Part shown: in pieces, positions 9,801-17,616 of the stretch
Numbering within the stretch: position 1 is the first letter of the stretch
Layout of the letters: each line of letters opens with the position of its first letter
DNA from: Opitutaceae bacterium
GTDB taxonomy: Bacteria > Verrucomicrobiota > Verrucomicrobiia > Opitutales > Opitutaceae
DNA: 32,784 bases
Assembly (NCBI GenBank): GCA_028280955.1
Contig: JANQKU010000144.1
Location: 1 to 32,784, forward strand
Direction of reading: 5' to 3'
The notes under the pieces: model-generated
Seen by the model: the letters and a program-made list of their open reading frames with translations, nothing else
Database searches by the model: none
Told to the model about the DNA's origin: nothing
Made by a program: the position numbers and the translations under genes

Positions 9801-10945
9801 TTCTCTAGATGGAAGCTTTGATGGCTTAGCCCATTTACAGTTTCCTGACACACCTGGCGCAAAAGATCGCAAAAAGATGCAGAGGGATCTTTCAGGGTCC
9901 GTAGAAGAACCACATTCTCAAAACAACCCATCATAGACTCTGTTTCACTCAAACTTCGGTTAGCTGCAGGAGTGCCAATCGTCAGGTTCCGTTGCCCAGT
10001 ATATCTGTATAATAAAACACTGAATACTGATAAGAGAACCGTATGAACAGAGACATTTTCTCGAATACTGATGTCGAATACTGCTTGGCAAAGCGATTCA
10101 GACATTTCAATTTTTACCGAATCGCCTTCGAATGATGGTCGTTGCGAACGAGAATAATCCGTAGGCAGATTCAACGCCTCGGGTAAATCTTTGAACTTTT
10201 CTTTCCAATAGCCAAAACTCTCTTCGTAAATCTTTGTCCCAGGCTGATCGCGTTCCCATTGAGCGAAATCTGCGTAGTGTAAAGTCAACTCAGGCAACGA
10301 CAGACTTTCACCTCTTAAGTAGGCGCTATATAGCTGTTCGAGTTCGTTAGAGAAAATGCCCATCGAGATATCGTCACCGATAATGCGATGTACATTCACA
10401 CCGAATACATGCTCATCAGATGTAAGTCGGATCAGATGAAAACGGAAAAGTGGACCCGTAGTGAGATCAAAGTTAAATAAGGTTTCACGACTGATGATAG
10501 CATTCATTTCCGCTACGCGTGCTTCATGCGGCAGTTTGCTAAGATCAACAGGATCCAGAACAACGGGTTGTGAATCGTGAATGACTTGAATGGGATCCCG
10601 CCCTTCTTGAACAAATGTCGTGCGTAACGTTTCATGCCGTTCAACAATGACACTCAAGGCATACTCCAAGGCGGGAATATCAAGTGGGCCACTAATGCGC
10701 TTGAACTCCGACATGTTGTAGGCGCCAGTATTCGGAAATAAGTGTTCCAAATACCAAAACTGTTCTTGCGAATGCGAAAGCAATAGCGGACGACTCAAAT
10801 CACGCTTCGGCAAACTTGGGGTATGGCCCTTCTGTTTCTTCCGCTTCATTAGGCTATCTTCTAAAAAGCTGGTTTGGTCTGCCCTGGGCAATATATCACT
10901 GAGCTCATTATCCGTTCGACTTGTGGATGGCTTGGAATCTTCCAT
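6860..10945 (-). CDS. Single-module non-ribosomal peptide synthetase (C-A-T-TE) with atypical C and TE active sites
   Basis: The protein has 1361 residues. A charged leader (1-50) precedes a condensation domain (about 50-490), an adenylation domain (about 515-1000), a carrier domain (about 1020-1085) and a thioesterase (about 1108-1361). The adenylation domain is intact: TSGSTGRPKG, YGPTETT, YRTGDLA and NGKVDRK. The ten pocket residues aligned by eye are D709, I710, L713, Q752, C776, G778, M799, V807, W808 and K993, which resembles glycine-type codes. The carrier has the phosphopantetheine serine at 1051 (LGGHS). In the condensation domain HHxxxDG reads HRIIGDD (186-192), so the catalytic second His is Arg. 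The thioesterase has Cys1182 in GYCLGG instead of Ser, with Asp1209 and His1341 as likely partners. This suggests an enzyme that loads one small amino acid and hands it to an unusual acceptor, perhaps a sugar or protein of this locus. The product is unknown. Confidence 0.9.
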   Translation of the reverse strand: MEDSKPSTSRTDNELSDILPRADQTSFLEDSLMKRKKQKGHTPSLPKRDLSRPLLLSHSQEQFWYLEHLFPNTGAYNMSEFKRISGPLDIPALEYALSVIVERHETLRTTFVQEGRDPIQVIHDSQPVVLDPVDLSKLPHEARVAEMNAIISRETLFNFDLTTGPLFRFHLIRLTSDEHVFGVNVHRIIGDDISMGIFSNELEQLYSAYLRGESLSLPELTLHYADFAQWERDQPGTKIYEESFGYWKEKFKDLPEALNLPTDYSRSQRPSFEGDSVKIEMSESLCQAVFDISIRENVSVHTVLLSVFSVLLYRYTGQRNLTIGTPAANRSLSETESMMGCFENVVLLRTLKDPSASFCDLLRQVCQETVNGLSHQSFHLEKLVEHLNPSRSTDFNPLFQVFFSYKNQPELFAIDLPSVEITHLPPSDSISVFDLTLLAVHEGDTLNLTIEYPTNLFKRKTIERMGVHFRQLLQAAIARPEDKIAELPILGSSERAQILNDWNTTDFEYDKTVCLHQLFEEQVTKTPASIAAIFGEVEISYRELDKRANRLANHLQMLGAQSDALIGICLERSLEMLVALLGVLKSGAAYVPLDPAYPADRIAYVLSDAKSPILVTQQSLLDSLDEMPAKVVCIDRDSQSIEKSSSTRPEPSSGSHNLAYVIYTSGSTGRPKGVQIEHQAVVNFLESMGKEPGLNQRDILLAVTTLSFDIAVLELYLPLLKGAKVVVAPRETAIDAEAIQRAIEKYNITIMQATPATWRMLIQNGWQGSKNLKILCGGEAMPSDLAEKLLFRCSELWNMYGPTETTVWSTCCRVESFEDIHIGRPIGNTQLYILDQTLQPTPIGVPGELMIGGDGLARGYFQRLELTEEKFIPNPFRKGEKIYRTGDLAKYRPDGIVECLGRVDFQVKIRGFRIELEEIETVLSQQSGIKQAVVIAREDIPGDKRLVAYVQADTSSKLNPDELRGALRSKLPEYMVPATLVTMDTLPLTPNGKVDRKALPEPEQTETRIPDGDFHPPQGEKEKKLADIMQSLLRVSQVGRNDNFFDLGGHSIIAVSLFNKIEQIFGKRLQLATLFRSGTVKLLAIELEKDDERLEEWSSLVPIQPQGSKSRFFCVHGAGGNVLFYRILSQKMGDNYPFYGLQSQGQDTKTQPLTTIEEMARKYVEEIKSIQPTGPYHLGGYCLGGTIAYEMAQILRKEGQEVALLALLDTYNFSLMKERNLVSFLLQKTWFHIGNFIKVPFSMWPSYLSSKIQVGKDGEFSLLFGNMTNVFKKKSRVKSIHDSIHQINHMAAMKYKPRPYDGVIVNFRPKRNYSFYTDKNMGWKDLARGEFIDVKFNFNPHAMLVEPFVEELAKALVAKLD

Positions 10946-11275
10946 AGATATATAATATTAATTCGAAATGGATAAGCTTATACAGACACGAAATAATTCA
11001 TTGGTACTTCAAATTACAGTTTTCCCTTTGAAAAAACTAAGTCTTTTTCTATCGGCAAACTGTGATCTCTTGGGTGAACTCCAACCGATTTTAAATCGTT
11101 CGTAATTGAATCTATCTTTAGCATTACTTTAGTGAAAAGAAGATTTAGCAAAGAATTAGTCCTGAGTGGATCTAAGTCTATGGTAACACATGGCCCTTTG
11201 CACTATTACCCCAGATAGTCGTAAAACCGTATTACGAATTGCTTTAAATAAACAAGACTGAGAGTGACGGACTCG
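10946..11275. other. 330-base intergenic region upstream of the NRPS gene
   Basis: No reading frame or RNA gene is supported here. The stretch separates larC from the NRPS gene and is the likely place for the NRPS promoter. A sequence TGGGGTAATAGTGCA on the minus strand near 11200-11215 resembles a sigma-54 element but its GG and GC are nine bases apart instead of ten. No convincing terminator for larC is seen. Confidence 0.4.
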
Positions 11276-12454
11276 TTATTCATCTCTTTCGATACTTCGC
11301 TTCAGATCGATGATAGGAATACCGTGAATTTGAGATGCTTTTTTAAGGTCACTGTATTCCGCCTTTACTCTGCGCGTTCCTAACGGAGTATGGAATACCT
11401 TTATGCGAATTTTCCCATAGTCTGTAGTCAATATTTCTTCGCTCCGATCGAGGGTTTTGCGTTCTACCGGATAAAAACGGACACCAATTGCCGTTGTATT
11501 TTCCAAGATACAATCACATACGGATTCAAGGTTTACCTGCTTCACTAGAGCGCTAACCTGATATCCTGGGCGACTTTTTTTCATAAGGGCCTGCGTAATG
11601 GTGAAGTCGAGAGCACCTGACTTAAGCAGCTGTTGCTGGAAATTGTCTCCTAGCAGTTCGGGAGAGCAGTCGTCAATATTCGTTTCGACCACAAAGACTG
11701 GCCTTATTTTTCCAATTGAGGTTGAGAGAGTTCCCAGCGAAAGCCTAAGCACATTGGGCGCGACAAAGTCTTTTTTGCCGGGACCGTACGCTGATTTTTC
11801 GATAGCCAGAGGGGGAGATTCAAAAATGGGATTGAGGTAGCGGAGGATAGCAGCTCCGGTTGGAGTGGTTCGTTCTCCCCTTTCTTCCCCTTTAAAGCAA
11901 GGCATTCCCTCTAGCAACTTGGCCGTTGCAGGAGCCGGAATGGGGAGTTGCCCATGTTGCGTACTAACCATCCCATAGCCGAGACATATCGGGTCCGAAT
12001 AGGTCACACCGATGTCGAGCTGGTCGATGAGAATCGCACTGCCTACAATGTCAACAATCGAATCTACTCCGCTGATTTCGTGAAAGTGGATCTTCTCGAT
12101 ATGAATATCGTGTACCTGCGATTCTGCTTCACCAATGAGCAGAAATATCTCTTTGGCAATAGATTTAGCCGTTTTCGGGATATCAGCCTTGTCAATAATG
12201 GCGATGATGTCACTTAAGTGACGATGATGTCCATGATCTTGATGCATGTTGCTTGCAGTAAGATCAACCACGTTAATGTGTTTGCACACAATGCCGTTTT
12301 TTTCGACTTGAGCGATCTCAATTCTGGTATCGTGAAGGCTTAGTTTCTTCGGGAGCTCAACAATATCGCTATAGGCATCAAGCAGCCCACAAAGCGAACC
12401 CAGGAACATATCGCCGGAAAGACCTGAAAAAGGTTCTATATAGAGCGTATTCAT
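11276..12454 (-). CDS. larC: LarC, nickel insertion enzyme for the nickel-pincer nucleotide cofactor
   Basis: LarC is the CTP-dependent cyclometallase that puts nickel into the pincer nucleotide used by lactate-racemase-type enzymes. It has 392 residues, full length for the family. The N-terminus MNTLYIEPFSGLSGDMFLGSL is characteristic. A His-rich segment at about 71-79 (HQDHGHHRH) is a likely nickel contact. The join between the two halves is read through in one frame (VVETNIDDCSPELLG), unlike in lactobacilli where larC is expressed through a frameshift. The gene follows larB by 52 bases. A larA gene, the usual client, is absent from the window. Confidence 0.92.
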   Translation of the reverse strand: MNTLYIEPFSGLSGDMFLGSLCGLLDAYSDIVELPKKLSLHDTRIEIAQVEKNGIVCKHINVVDLTASNMHQDHGHHRHLSDIIAIIDKADIPKTAKSIAKEIFLLIGEAESQVHDIHIEKIHFHEISGVDSIVDIVGSAILIDQLDIGVTYSDPICLGYGMVSTQHGQLPIPAPATAKLLEGMPCFKGEERGERTTPTGAAILRYLNPIFESPPLAIEKSAYGPGKKDFVAPNVLRLSLGTLSTSIGKIRPVFVVETNIDDCSPELLGDNFQQQLLKSGALDFTITQALMKKSRPGYQVSALVKQVNLESVCDCILENTTAIGVRFYPVERKTLDRSEEILTTDYGKIRIKVFHTPLGTRRVKAEYSDLKKASQIHGIPIIDLKRSIERDE

Positions 12455-12506
12455 TTAGACGTATGATTCAGTTGCTCTCACTCCCAAGAGAAAACCCTAT
12501 ATTGCT

Positions 12507-13160
12507 TCAAGTATCGATTTGCATAAGAATTCGGTAGGCAGCTATAGCTGCGCCGTAACCATTGTCGATATTCATTACAGTAATTCCATTTGCGCAGCTG
12601 GAAAGCATCGCATTGAGAGCAGCAATTCCTTCTGCGGCGACTCCGTAGCCAACACTCGTGGGAACTGCGATAATTGGTTGCGAGAGGAGACCTCCCATAA
12701 CGCTGGGCAATGCGCCCTCAAATCCAGCTACGACGATAAGCACCTTCAGCATTTTGAGATCTTCCAGACGATCAAAAAGACGGTGAATTCCAGCAACCCC
12801 TACATCGTTCACTCGTTTGGCTGGAATTTTGAGAAAATTAAGCGTGTAATAGGCTTCGTTGACCACGTGTAAATCTGAACTACCAGCGCTGACAATGCCA
12901 ACACGAGCGTCCATTTCTTCAAGTTTGTTAGCCCGAAGAACAAAAGACTGTGAAACTACGTCGTATTCAGCGTTCGGGAAATGCCGTCGTAGAGATTCCG
13001 CTTTTTCCACCTGAACACGAGTGGCTAACGCATTGCGTCCCGTAGATTGATACTCACCAAGAATGCTCTTCAGCAAGTCAACCGATTTTGTGGCTCCATA
13101 AACAACTTCAGGAAAGCCCAGTCTTTCCTCTCTATTTGTATCCAAATTATAATTATCCAT
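12507..13160 (-). CDS. larB: LarB, pyridinium-3,5-biscarboxylic acid mononucleotide synthase
   Basis: LarB carboxylates and hydrolyses nicotinic acid adenine dinucleotide in the first step of nickel-pincer cofactor synthesis. The PurE-like core is clear: GIVSAGSSDLHVVNEA, VNDVGVAGIHRL, VVAGFEGALPSVMGGL, and the C-terminal PTSVGYGVAAEG with NIDNGYGAA. The start is the ATG at 13160 (MDNYNLDTN), which overlaps the larE stop by eight bases. A TTG at 13196 would extend the frame but gives residues unlike the family. With 217 residues it lacks roughly 30 N-terminal residues found in many LarB proteins; the conserved GFPEVVYG stretch begins near residue 15, so the catalytic domain is complete. Confidence 0.9.
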   Translation of the reverse strand: MDNYNLDTNREERLGFPEVVYGATKSVDLLKSILGEYQSTGRNALATRVQVEKAESLRRHFPNAEYDVVSQSFVLRANKLEEMDARVGIVSAGSSDLHVVNEAYYTLNFLKIPAKRVNDVGVAGIHRLFDRLEDLKMLKVLIVVAGFEGALPSVMGGLLSQPIIAVPTSVGYGVAAEGIAALNAMLSSCANGITVMNIDNGYGAAIAAYRILMQIDT

Positions 13161-13962
13161 GATTTGGGATGGCACGATTAAGCTTACCTGACACAAGACC
13201 TTCTTCGTCGATTTGAACCTTCTTAAACCCCAGTCTTTTTAAGGTGATTTCCACTTGCGGAAAGACTGAACGTAAATGATCGATCGCGTCAATCGGGGTT
13301 TCAATTTTTGCAGTTTCTCCGAAATGACGAACCCGAACTATATCAAGACCAAAATGGTTCAAAGCAATCTCGGCGGCTTCGACCTGGTTCAGTTTTCTCT
13401 CAGTGACGTTCTGCCCGTACGGTATGCGCGAACTTAGGCAAGGGCTTGCAGGCTTGTTCCAAACGGGTAACTTGAAATGCTTAGCGAGTGCTCTGACTTC
13501 GGGTTTCCCTAGGCCACAATCAGCTAACGGTGAGAGGACCGCTTGTTCATTCGCAGCTTGGAGTCCAGGTCGAAGATCACTGTGATCGTCCTGGTTAGTG
13601 CCGTTCAAGAGGACAAACCGTGGGTATTCGGCTTGGTGAACCTTACGAGTCATTCGGTAAAGTGTGTCTTTGCAGTAGTAACACCGGTTGAAAGGGTTAC
13701 GGGCATAATCGGGGTTTGTTAATTCTCCTGTTTCGATGATGCGTAAAGTGATCTGGAACTCTTTGCAAAATTTTCGAGCTATCTCCAAATCTGCGCGTTT
13801 TAAACTGGGAGAATCAGCGATGATGCCAATGGCATTCTCACCCAGAAAACGTTTGGACAAATAGAGAACCAAAGCGGAATCAACGCCTCCAGAAAAAGTG
13901 GTTAGACTGCCTTCGAGAGGCTCGAACCAGCTTTCCAGCCGTTTTAGAAGAGAAGGTATCAT
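13153..13962 (-). CDS. larE: LarE, ATP-dependent sulfur transferase for the nickel-pincer cofactor
   Basis: LarE adenylates the carboxylates of the LarB product and replaces them with thiocarboxylates. It has 269 residues. The PP-loop SGGVDS is at 24-29. Three cysteines stand out: C94 and C97 in NRCYYCK, and C175 in SPCLSSRIPYG, equivalent to the sacrificial Cys176 of Lactobacillus LarE. LarE proteins with all three cysteines are known in a type that holds an iron-sulfur cluster and works catalytically, so this copy is probably of that type (inference). It is the first gene of a tight larE-larB-larC set and starts at an ATG. Confidence 0.92.
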   Translation of the reverse strand: MIPSLLKRLESWFEPLEGSLTTFSGGVDSALVLYLSKRFLGENAIGIIADSPSLKRADLEIARKFCKEFQITLRIIETGELTNPDYARNPFNRCYYCKDTLYRMTRKVHQAEYPRFVLLNGTNQDDHSDLRPGLQAANEQAVLSPLADCGLGKPEVRALAKHFKLPVWNKPASPCLSSRIPYGQNVTERKLNQVEAAEIALNHFGLDIVRVRHFGETAKIETPIDAIDHLRSVFPQVEITLKRLGFKKVQIDEEGLVSGKLNRAIPNHG

Positions 13963-14146
13963 ACAAGATATTATTTGAAGAGCTATATCGAGTTTTCGCA
14001 GTGAGTTTTAGCTGACTAAAGCTGTTTCGACTTTGATCGAGATTCCATCAGCTGAACAACTAGTGGGAATCCAATGAAAGAAACGAGGTTATCCTTTCCT
14101 CTCAATCGATCTTTATGTTTCAGAGAAGGAAAACGATAAAACCTAT

Positions 14147-14380
14147 CTAACGGTTCTTACTGAAAAAGCGATTCCCCTTTAAAAGTTTGCGGAAGTATAT
14201 CCGTGGTCTTGCGAATCGAATGAGCATGGATACTAAAACAAGTCCTCCTACGATGAAAGCAAAAACCCATGCTCCTGATTCTGGAGGATGAGGGTGTACG
14301 TGAGGCAATGCATTCGTATGGGCCAAAGCATCGATCACAAAAATGATTAAGAAGGTAAAAAGTTGGCAGGTAATTTTCAT
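14147..14380 (-). CDS. Small membrane protein with signal peptide, short His-rich segment and a PESG-type sorting-like motif
   Basis: I do not recognise a family for this 77-residue protein. Residues 1 to about 20 form a signal peptide ending near DALA. A short segment with four histidines follows (HTNALPHVHPHP). Then comes PPESG, a hydrophobic helix of about 20 residues and a basic region (RFARPR, later RKLLKGNR). The order of PESG, helix and basic cluster matches the layout of the VPDSG-CTERM signal seen in the other protein of this window, but the tail is longer than usual. If processed there, the mature product would be about 16 residues. Alternatively it is a plain two-helix membrane protein. 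It sits between a YdcF-like gene and larE, both on the same strand. Confidence 0.6.
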   Translation of the reverse strand: MKITCQLFTFLIIFVIDALAHTNALPHVHPHPPESGAWVFAFIVGGLVLVSMLIRFARPRIYFRKLLKGNRFFSKNR

Positions 14381-14472
14381 GAATCTTTATATTATTTTCA
14401 ATATTCTGTTTCGGCTAGCGTTAAAAAAACTGAATCTAGAAATGACAATCTCTCCTATCATCTTATAATTTG

Positions 14473-15096
14473 TCAAAGAGTTAGCGCATAAAGATAGCCC
14501 ATGGTGTTGCGCAATACTAGATAGATACCTCTCCGTGACGTCCACCAACGCGTGACTTTGTACGAAGACTCTGTTCCAGCTATAATTCCGACACAGTACT
14601 CGAGGCCGAAAGACTTCCTGAAAATAATCCAACTTTTTCGCGCATGCACGCCAAGTGTCATTACATTGATTGAAGTGCTTTCTGGCATTTCTTGTTTGAT
14701 CCAATTTAGTGTTTCCTGAGCAGACTGCACCGTTCGGCCAGAAGCACCCTCGACAAATGTAATTGGAATTATCGCCCCCGTCTCTATGCCATAATCATGT
14801 AATCGAGACGCAGCCAAATCCGCAAACGACTTCCCAACAATCGGCGATTCCTTTTCTGTAACAACGGTTCCGACGGTAAGGATGTAACGGCAATGTCCCT
14901 CTTTATAATATTGAACGGCCTCATCCAGCGCAGGGCGATCCCATAGCCAACCTTCCACTATTAATATTTCGGCTTCAACAGGACGGCTGATTGCCAGAAA
15001 ATTGTGAATAGACACGACAAAGAATACCAAGACTGCTAAGGTTATGATAGACGCAATAAACACATTCCCTCTCTTGATGCGCACTTTACTAAACAT
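14473..15096 (-). CDS. YdcF/SanA/ElyC-family membrane-anchored protein
   Basis: The 207-residue protein has one membrane helix at about 13-33, placing the rest on the outer face of the inner membrane. The DUF218-type fold is seen in AEILIVEGWLWDRPALDEAV, GHCRYILTVGT, GRTVQSAQETLNWI and VMTLGVHARKS. Family members act in envelope homeostasis and undecaprenyl-linked polysaccharide metabolism; the reaction is not established. They are common in exosortase loci. The ATG at 15096 is preceded by AAGGCGGA. It follows the FemAB-like gene by 24 bases. Confidence 0.75.
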   Translation of the reverse strand: MFSKVRIKRGNVFIASIITLAVLVFFVVSIHNFLAISRPVEAEILIVEGWLWDRPALDEAVQYYKEGHCRYILTVGTVVTEKESPIVGKSFADLAASRLHDYGIETGAIIPITFVEGASGRTVQSAQETLNWIKQEMPESTSINVMTLGVHARKSWIIFRKSFGLEYCVGIIAGTESSYKVTRWWTSRRGIYLVLRNTMGYLYALTL

Positions 15097-15120
15097 GGGA
15101 ATCCGCCTTCGCCTTTGAGA

Positions 15121-16149
15121 TCATGGAAACCGTTTAACAACTATCGGACCAATTCTCTTTGCAACAGTCAATGGCATACGTTTCCAAACAGCGGATACTA
15201 AATTGCGTTTCCAACCTCTCTTCTTGGTAGATTCCGTCGAGCCTCCCGTATTAGGATAATATTGATAAAAATAAGGATGTGGCCTACCACCCCAGCCCAA
15301 GCGAAAATCGATGGCTTCCTGGGTTTTCGGAATGCGCCCAGAATGAAAGATTTCAAATCCTTCGGATGCGAATTGCGATATCAGTTCCCAATAGAGCCCG
15401 TATATCCCAATATCGCCTTCATCCGAATTTGGAAGAACACACGAAAACGGAAATGAGACAGTTTTCTTAAAAGCTTTGGTCATCGTTGCTGCAACTACGC
15501 GTCCGTCGATTTTTGCCACAGCTATAGAGTACATTTTGAATTCGATGAGCGACCTTATCCAGTCAATGTTGTTGCAGGGAACACCCTGCGATGCATGGTG
15601 GCGTAAGAGTATATTGTAAAATGAATCGATGTCATTCGATGGATGTTCCACCTGAAGCCCCATGGAAAGAGCTTTTTCTGCCAATCTTAGGTTTTTGGGA
15701 TCAATCTCTTTGCACAGAGAGTCAAGGTCCGATGTCAAAGCGAGTTCTTTATTGAAATAGTTTTCGTCCGTCTTGAGATCTCCAGGAATTCGAATCTTGT
15801 ATTGCTTGAGGGTAAGTGGTAGATTTCCCCTTTCTTTGCTTATAGAAATAGCGACCTCCAATAAGGCTACACGAGCTTCTTCATTGTCTGCGACAATACC
15901 CCCGGCCACAGCAAACGGAACTGAAAGAAGTGCAGGACGTTTTCCATTAGCAGAACCGTAATATAGAGGCAAAACCCCAATGAGTTTTGATCCTTCGAAA
16001 GCTGCATGCGGCAGAAAATCATATTTATAATGTTCAGATAGAACCTCAGCCCAATCGTAGGCCTGCCAAGCTATGGCATATTGAGATTGTTCAATATACT
16101 CGTTCCAACGTTCTTTAAACTCTGGACCCACTTTCCTTACTTCAATCAT
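15121..16149 (-). CDS. FemAB-like protein, exosortase/PEP-CTERM-system associated
   Basis: This GNAT-fold protein has 342 residues and resembles FemAB peptidyltransferases, which move amino acids from tRNA to peptidoglycan. The family contains a branch found with exosortase loci. Family-like stretches are ERWNEYIEQSQYAIAWQAYDW at the start, DFLPHAAFEGSKLIGVLPLYY, and the C-terminal FRLGWGGRPHPYFYQYYP. The start chosen is ATG at 16149 (MIEVRKVG); an in-frame TTG lies 15 bases upstream. The natural donor and acceptor are unknown; modification of an exported glycan or sorted protein is plausible. It follows the PaaK-like gene by 27 bases and appears to share its transcript. Confidence 0.82.
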   Translation of the reverse strand: MIEVRKVGPEFKERWNEYIEQSQYAIAWQAYDWAEVLSEHYKYDFLPHAAFEGSKLIGVLPLYYGSANGKRPALLSVPFAVAGGIVADNEEARVALLEVAISISKERGNLPLTLKQYKIRIPGDLKTDENYFNKELALTSDLDSLCKEIDPKNLRLAEKALSMGLQVEHPSNDIDSFYNILLRHHASQGVPCNNIDWIRSLIEFKMYSIAVAKIDGRVVAATMTKAFKKTVSFPFSCVLPNSDEGDIGIYGLYWELISQFASEGFEIFHSGRIPKTQEAIDFRLGWGGRPHPYFYQYYPNTGGSTESTKKRGWKRNLVSAVWKRMPLTVAKRIGPIVVKRFP

Positions 16150-16176
16150 AGTTAGATTCGTCAATTAATCGTTTAT

Positions 16177-17616
16177 CTAGTCACATTCGTTAACAACCAT
16201 TTGATATTTTCCTGATAGCTGCGGAGCAATCTCGTCTGGGTATTCGAAGACTAGTTTCGCACTGGAAAATAAGTTAGTTATTATGGAAGAATTCAGTCGC
16301 TTTTCTATATGCGGACCGAAATCAGGTCCTTTTACGAGACGTATTACAATAACATCGTTGGGCCGATACACAACTTGGAAACGGTTGATAGCTTCACCCA
16401 AAGATGTATCCATAAATGTGCGGCACCAAAAGTTGGGAGCAATCAGCCGACCATCGCTGGTCGTAAACGTTTCTCCCGTGCGCCCAGTAAACTCGCCGAT
16501 CATTTCCAAAGTTCTGCCACATTCACATCGGTCGCTAGATATTTTTCCTAAGTCGCCCGTTCGATACCTTATAAATGGCATCGGCGTGGGCATAAGAGTT
16601 GTCGCAAGTAGCTCACTCGGACCACTGTCCTTACTACTATCCTCGGCCTCTAGATAAATGCTCTCCTGATTTAGATGAAGGTTTCCCAGTTCACAGCGGC
16701 CTGCAATATGCCCAAGTTCACGAGTACCGTATATATTAGTAACGCTACATCGAAATACCTCCTCAAGGATGGCTCGTTCGTGATCGTAAAGCGGCGCAGC
16801 CCATGTGATCAACAAGTTAGGACCGTTTTTCGGAGCTGCTTCTGGGTGGTTCTTTATGTATTCGGCAAATCCTGTCAGTGCCGAAGTGAAGCCCCAAAGA
16901 ACTTTCGGTTCAAATTTTCGTAACTCACCTGCGCTGAACGCGTGGTCTTCTTCGGTCAGACTAACACCTGGCAGAGCAAGTTGATTCCAGAGCCAGCGAC
17001 GCATCACCACTACCTTACTATTTCGTAGGTATTCAGCTGAAACCCTAGCCATCCTAGCTTCACGTTCCCCCGGCTTTATCCCAAACCATTGCCGCAAACG
17101 AAGCTCGTTTGCCCAGTTGCTTGCAGTAATGGATCCATTTTCATAGAAGACAGTGGGTGCTCCGGTTGATCCACTTGATCGATTGCGTATTAACTGGTGG
17201 CCTTTGCTTCGAAACCTGGCAAAAGGTAAGGGTTCACCTGGGGGGCGATCATCCTTCTCGGCTTTTTCCGCAGCCTGACGCCAGCGTTCATCAATCAAAT
17301 CTAGGCGATGGTCTACGAGATCTTGGCGAGAAAGAGGCGGGATGCTTCGAATATCTTCGGGAGACTGTATGTCTAGCGGTTCTAAACCAATGTTTTTGAA
17401 AAGGCGTCTGTAGTAAGGAACATGCTGATTCGCATAGCCTATGACGGTTCGTAAGCGCGCGAATTGAATTTGCTTGAGAGATTCCGGATCGGTGAAGTCG
17501 TTTCTAATGAATTGTCGATAGGAATTAAGTATGCCTCTGCGATTGAATACAGAATTCGATAAAGGGAATAAAATATTCCCAATTATTCCCGCTTCAAGTT
17601 TTCTCCAAGCACTCAT
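16177..17616 (-). CDS. PaaK/CapK-like adenylate-forming enzyme
   Basis: The protein has 479 residues and belongs to the phenylacetate-CoA ligase-like branch of the ANL superfamily, found often in capsule and exopolysaccharide loci. The ATP-binding loop RSSGSTGAPT is at about 146-155. Later motifs are NIYGTRELGHIAGRCE, FIRYRTGDLG and the Cys pair of RCECGRTL, followed by GRTGE. It should activate a carboxylic acid as an adenylate, perhaps to a thioester, for transfer to a sugar. The substrate cannot be read from sequence. The ATG directly abuts the stop of the GNAT gene without a base between, so the two are probably co-translated and may act together. Confidence 0.85.
   Translation of the reverse strand: MSAWRKLEAGIIGNILFPLSNSVFNRRGILNSYRQFIRNDFTDPESLKQIQFARLRTVIGYANQHVPYYRRLFKNIGLEPLDIQSPEDIRSIPPLSRQDLVDHRLDLIDERWRQAAEKAEKDDRPPGEPLPFARFRSKGHQLIRNRSSGSTGAPTVFYENGSITASNWANELRLRQWFGIKPGEREARMARVSAEYLRNSKVVVMRRWLWNQLALPGVSLTEEDHAFSAGELRKFEPKVLWGFTSALTGFAEYIKNHPEAAPKNGPNLLITWAAPLYDHERAILEEVFRCSVTNIYGTRELGHIAGRCELGNLHLNQESIYLEAEDSSKDSGPSELLATTLMPTPMPFIRYRTGDLGKISSDRCECGRTLEMIGEFTGRTGETFTTSDGRLIAPNFWCRTFMDTSLGEAINRFQVVYRPNDVIVIRLVKGPDFGPHIEKRLNSSIITNLFSSAKLVFEYPDEIAPQLSGKYQMVVNECD

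Noticed and set aside
11196-11216. Possible sigma-54 promoter upstream of the NRPS gene
   Set aside because: TGG and GC are nine bases apart and the rest of the -24 element does not match.
13153-13962. GMP synthase or NAD synthetase assignment for the PP-loop protein
   Set aside because: The RCYYCK and PCLSSRIPYG motifs and the overlap with larB identify LarE.
14387-14704. 105-residue minus-strand reading frame overlapping the YdcF-like gene
   Set aside because: It lies in another frame across the end of a recognisable gene, has no family features and no membrane or signal pattern.
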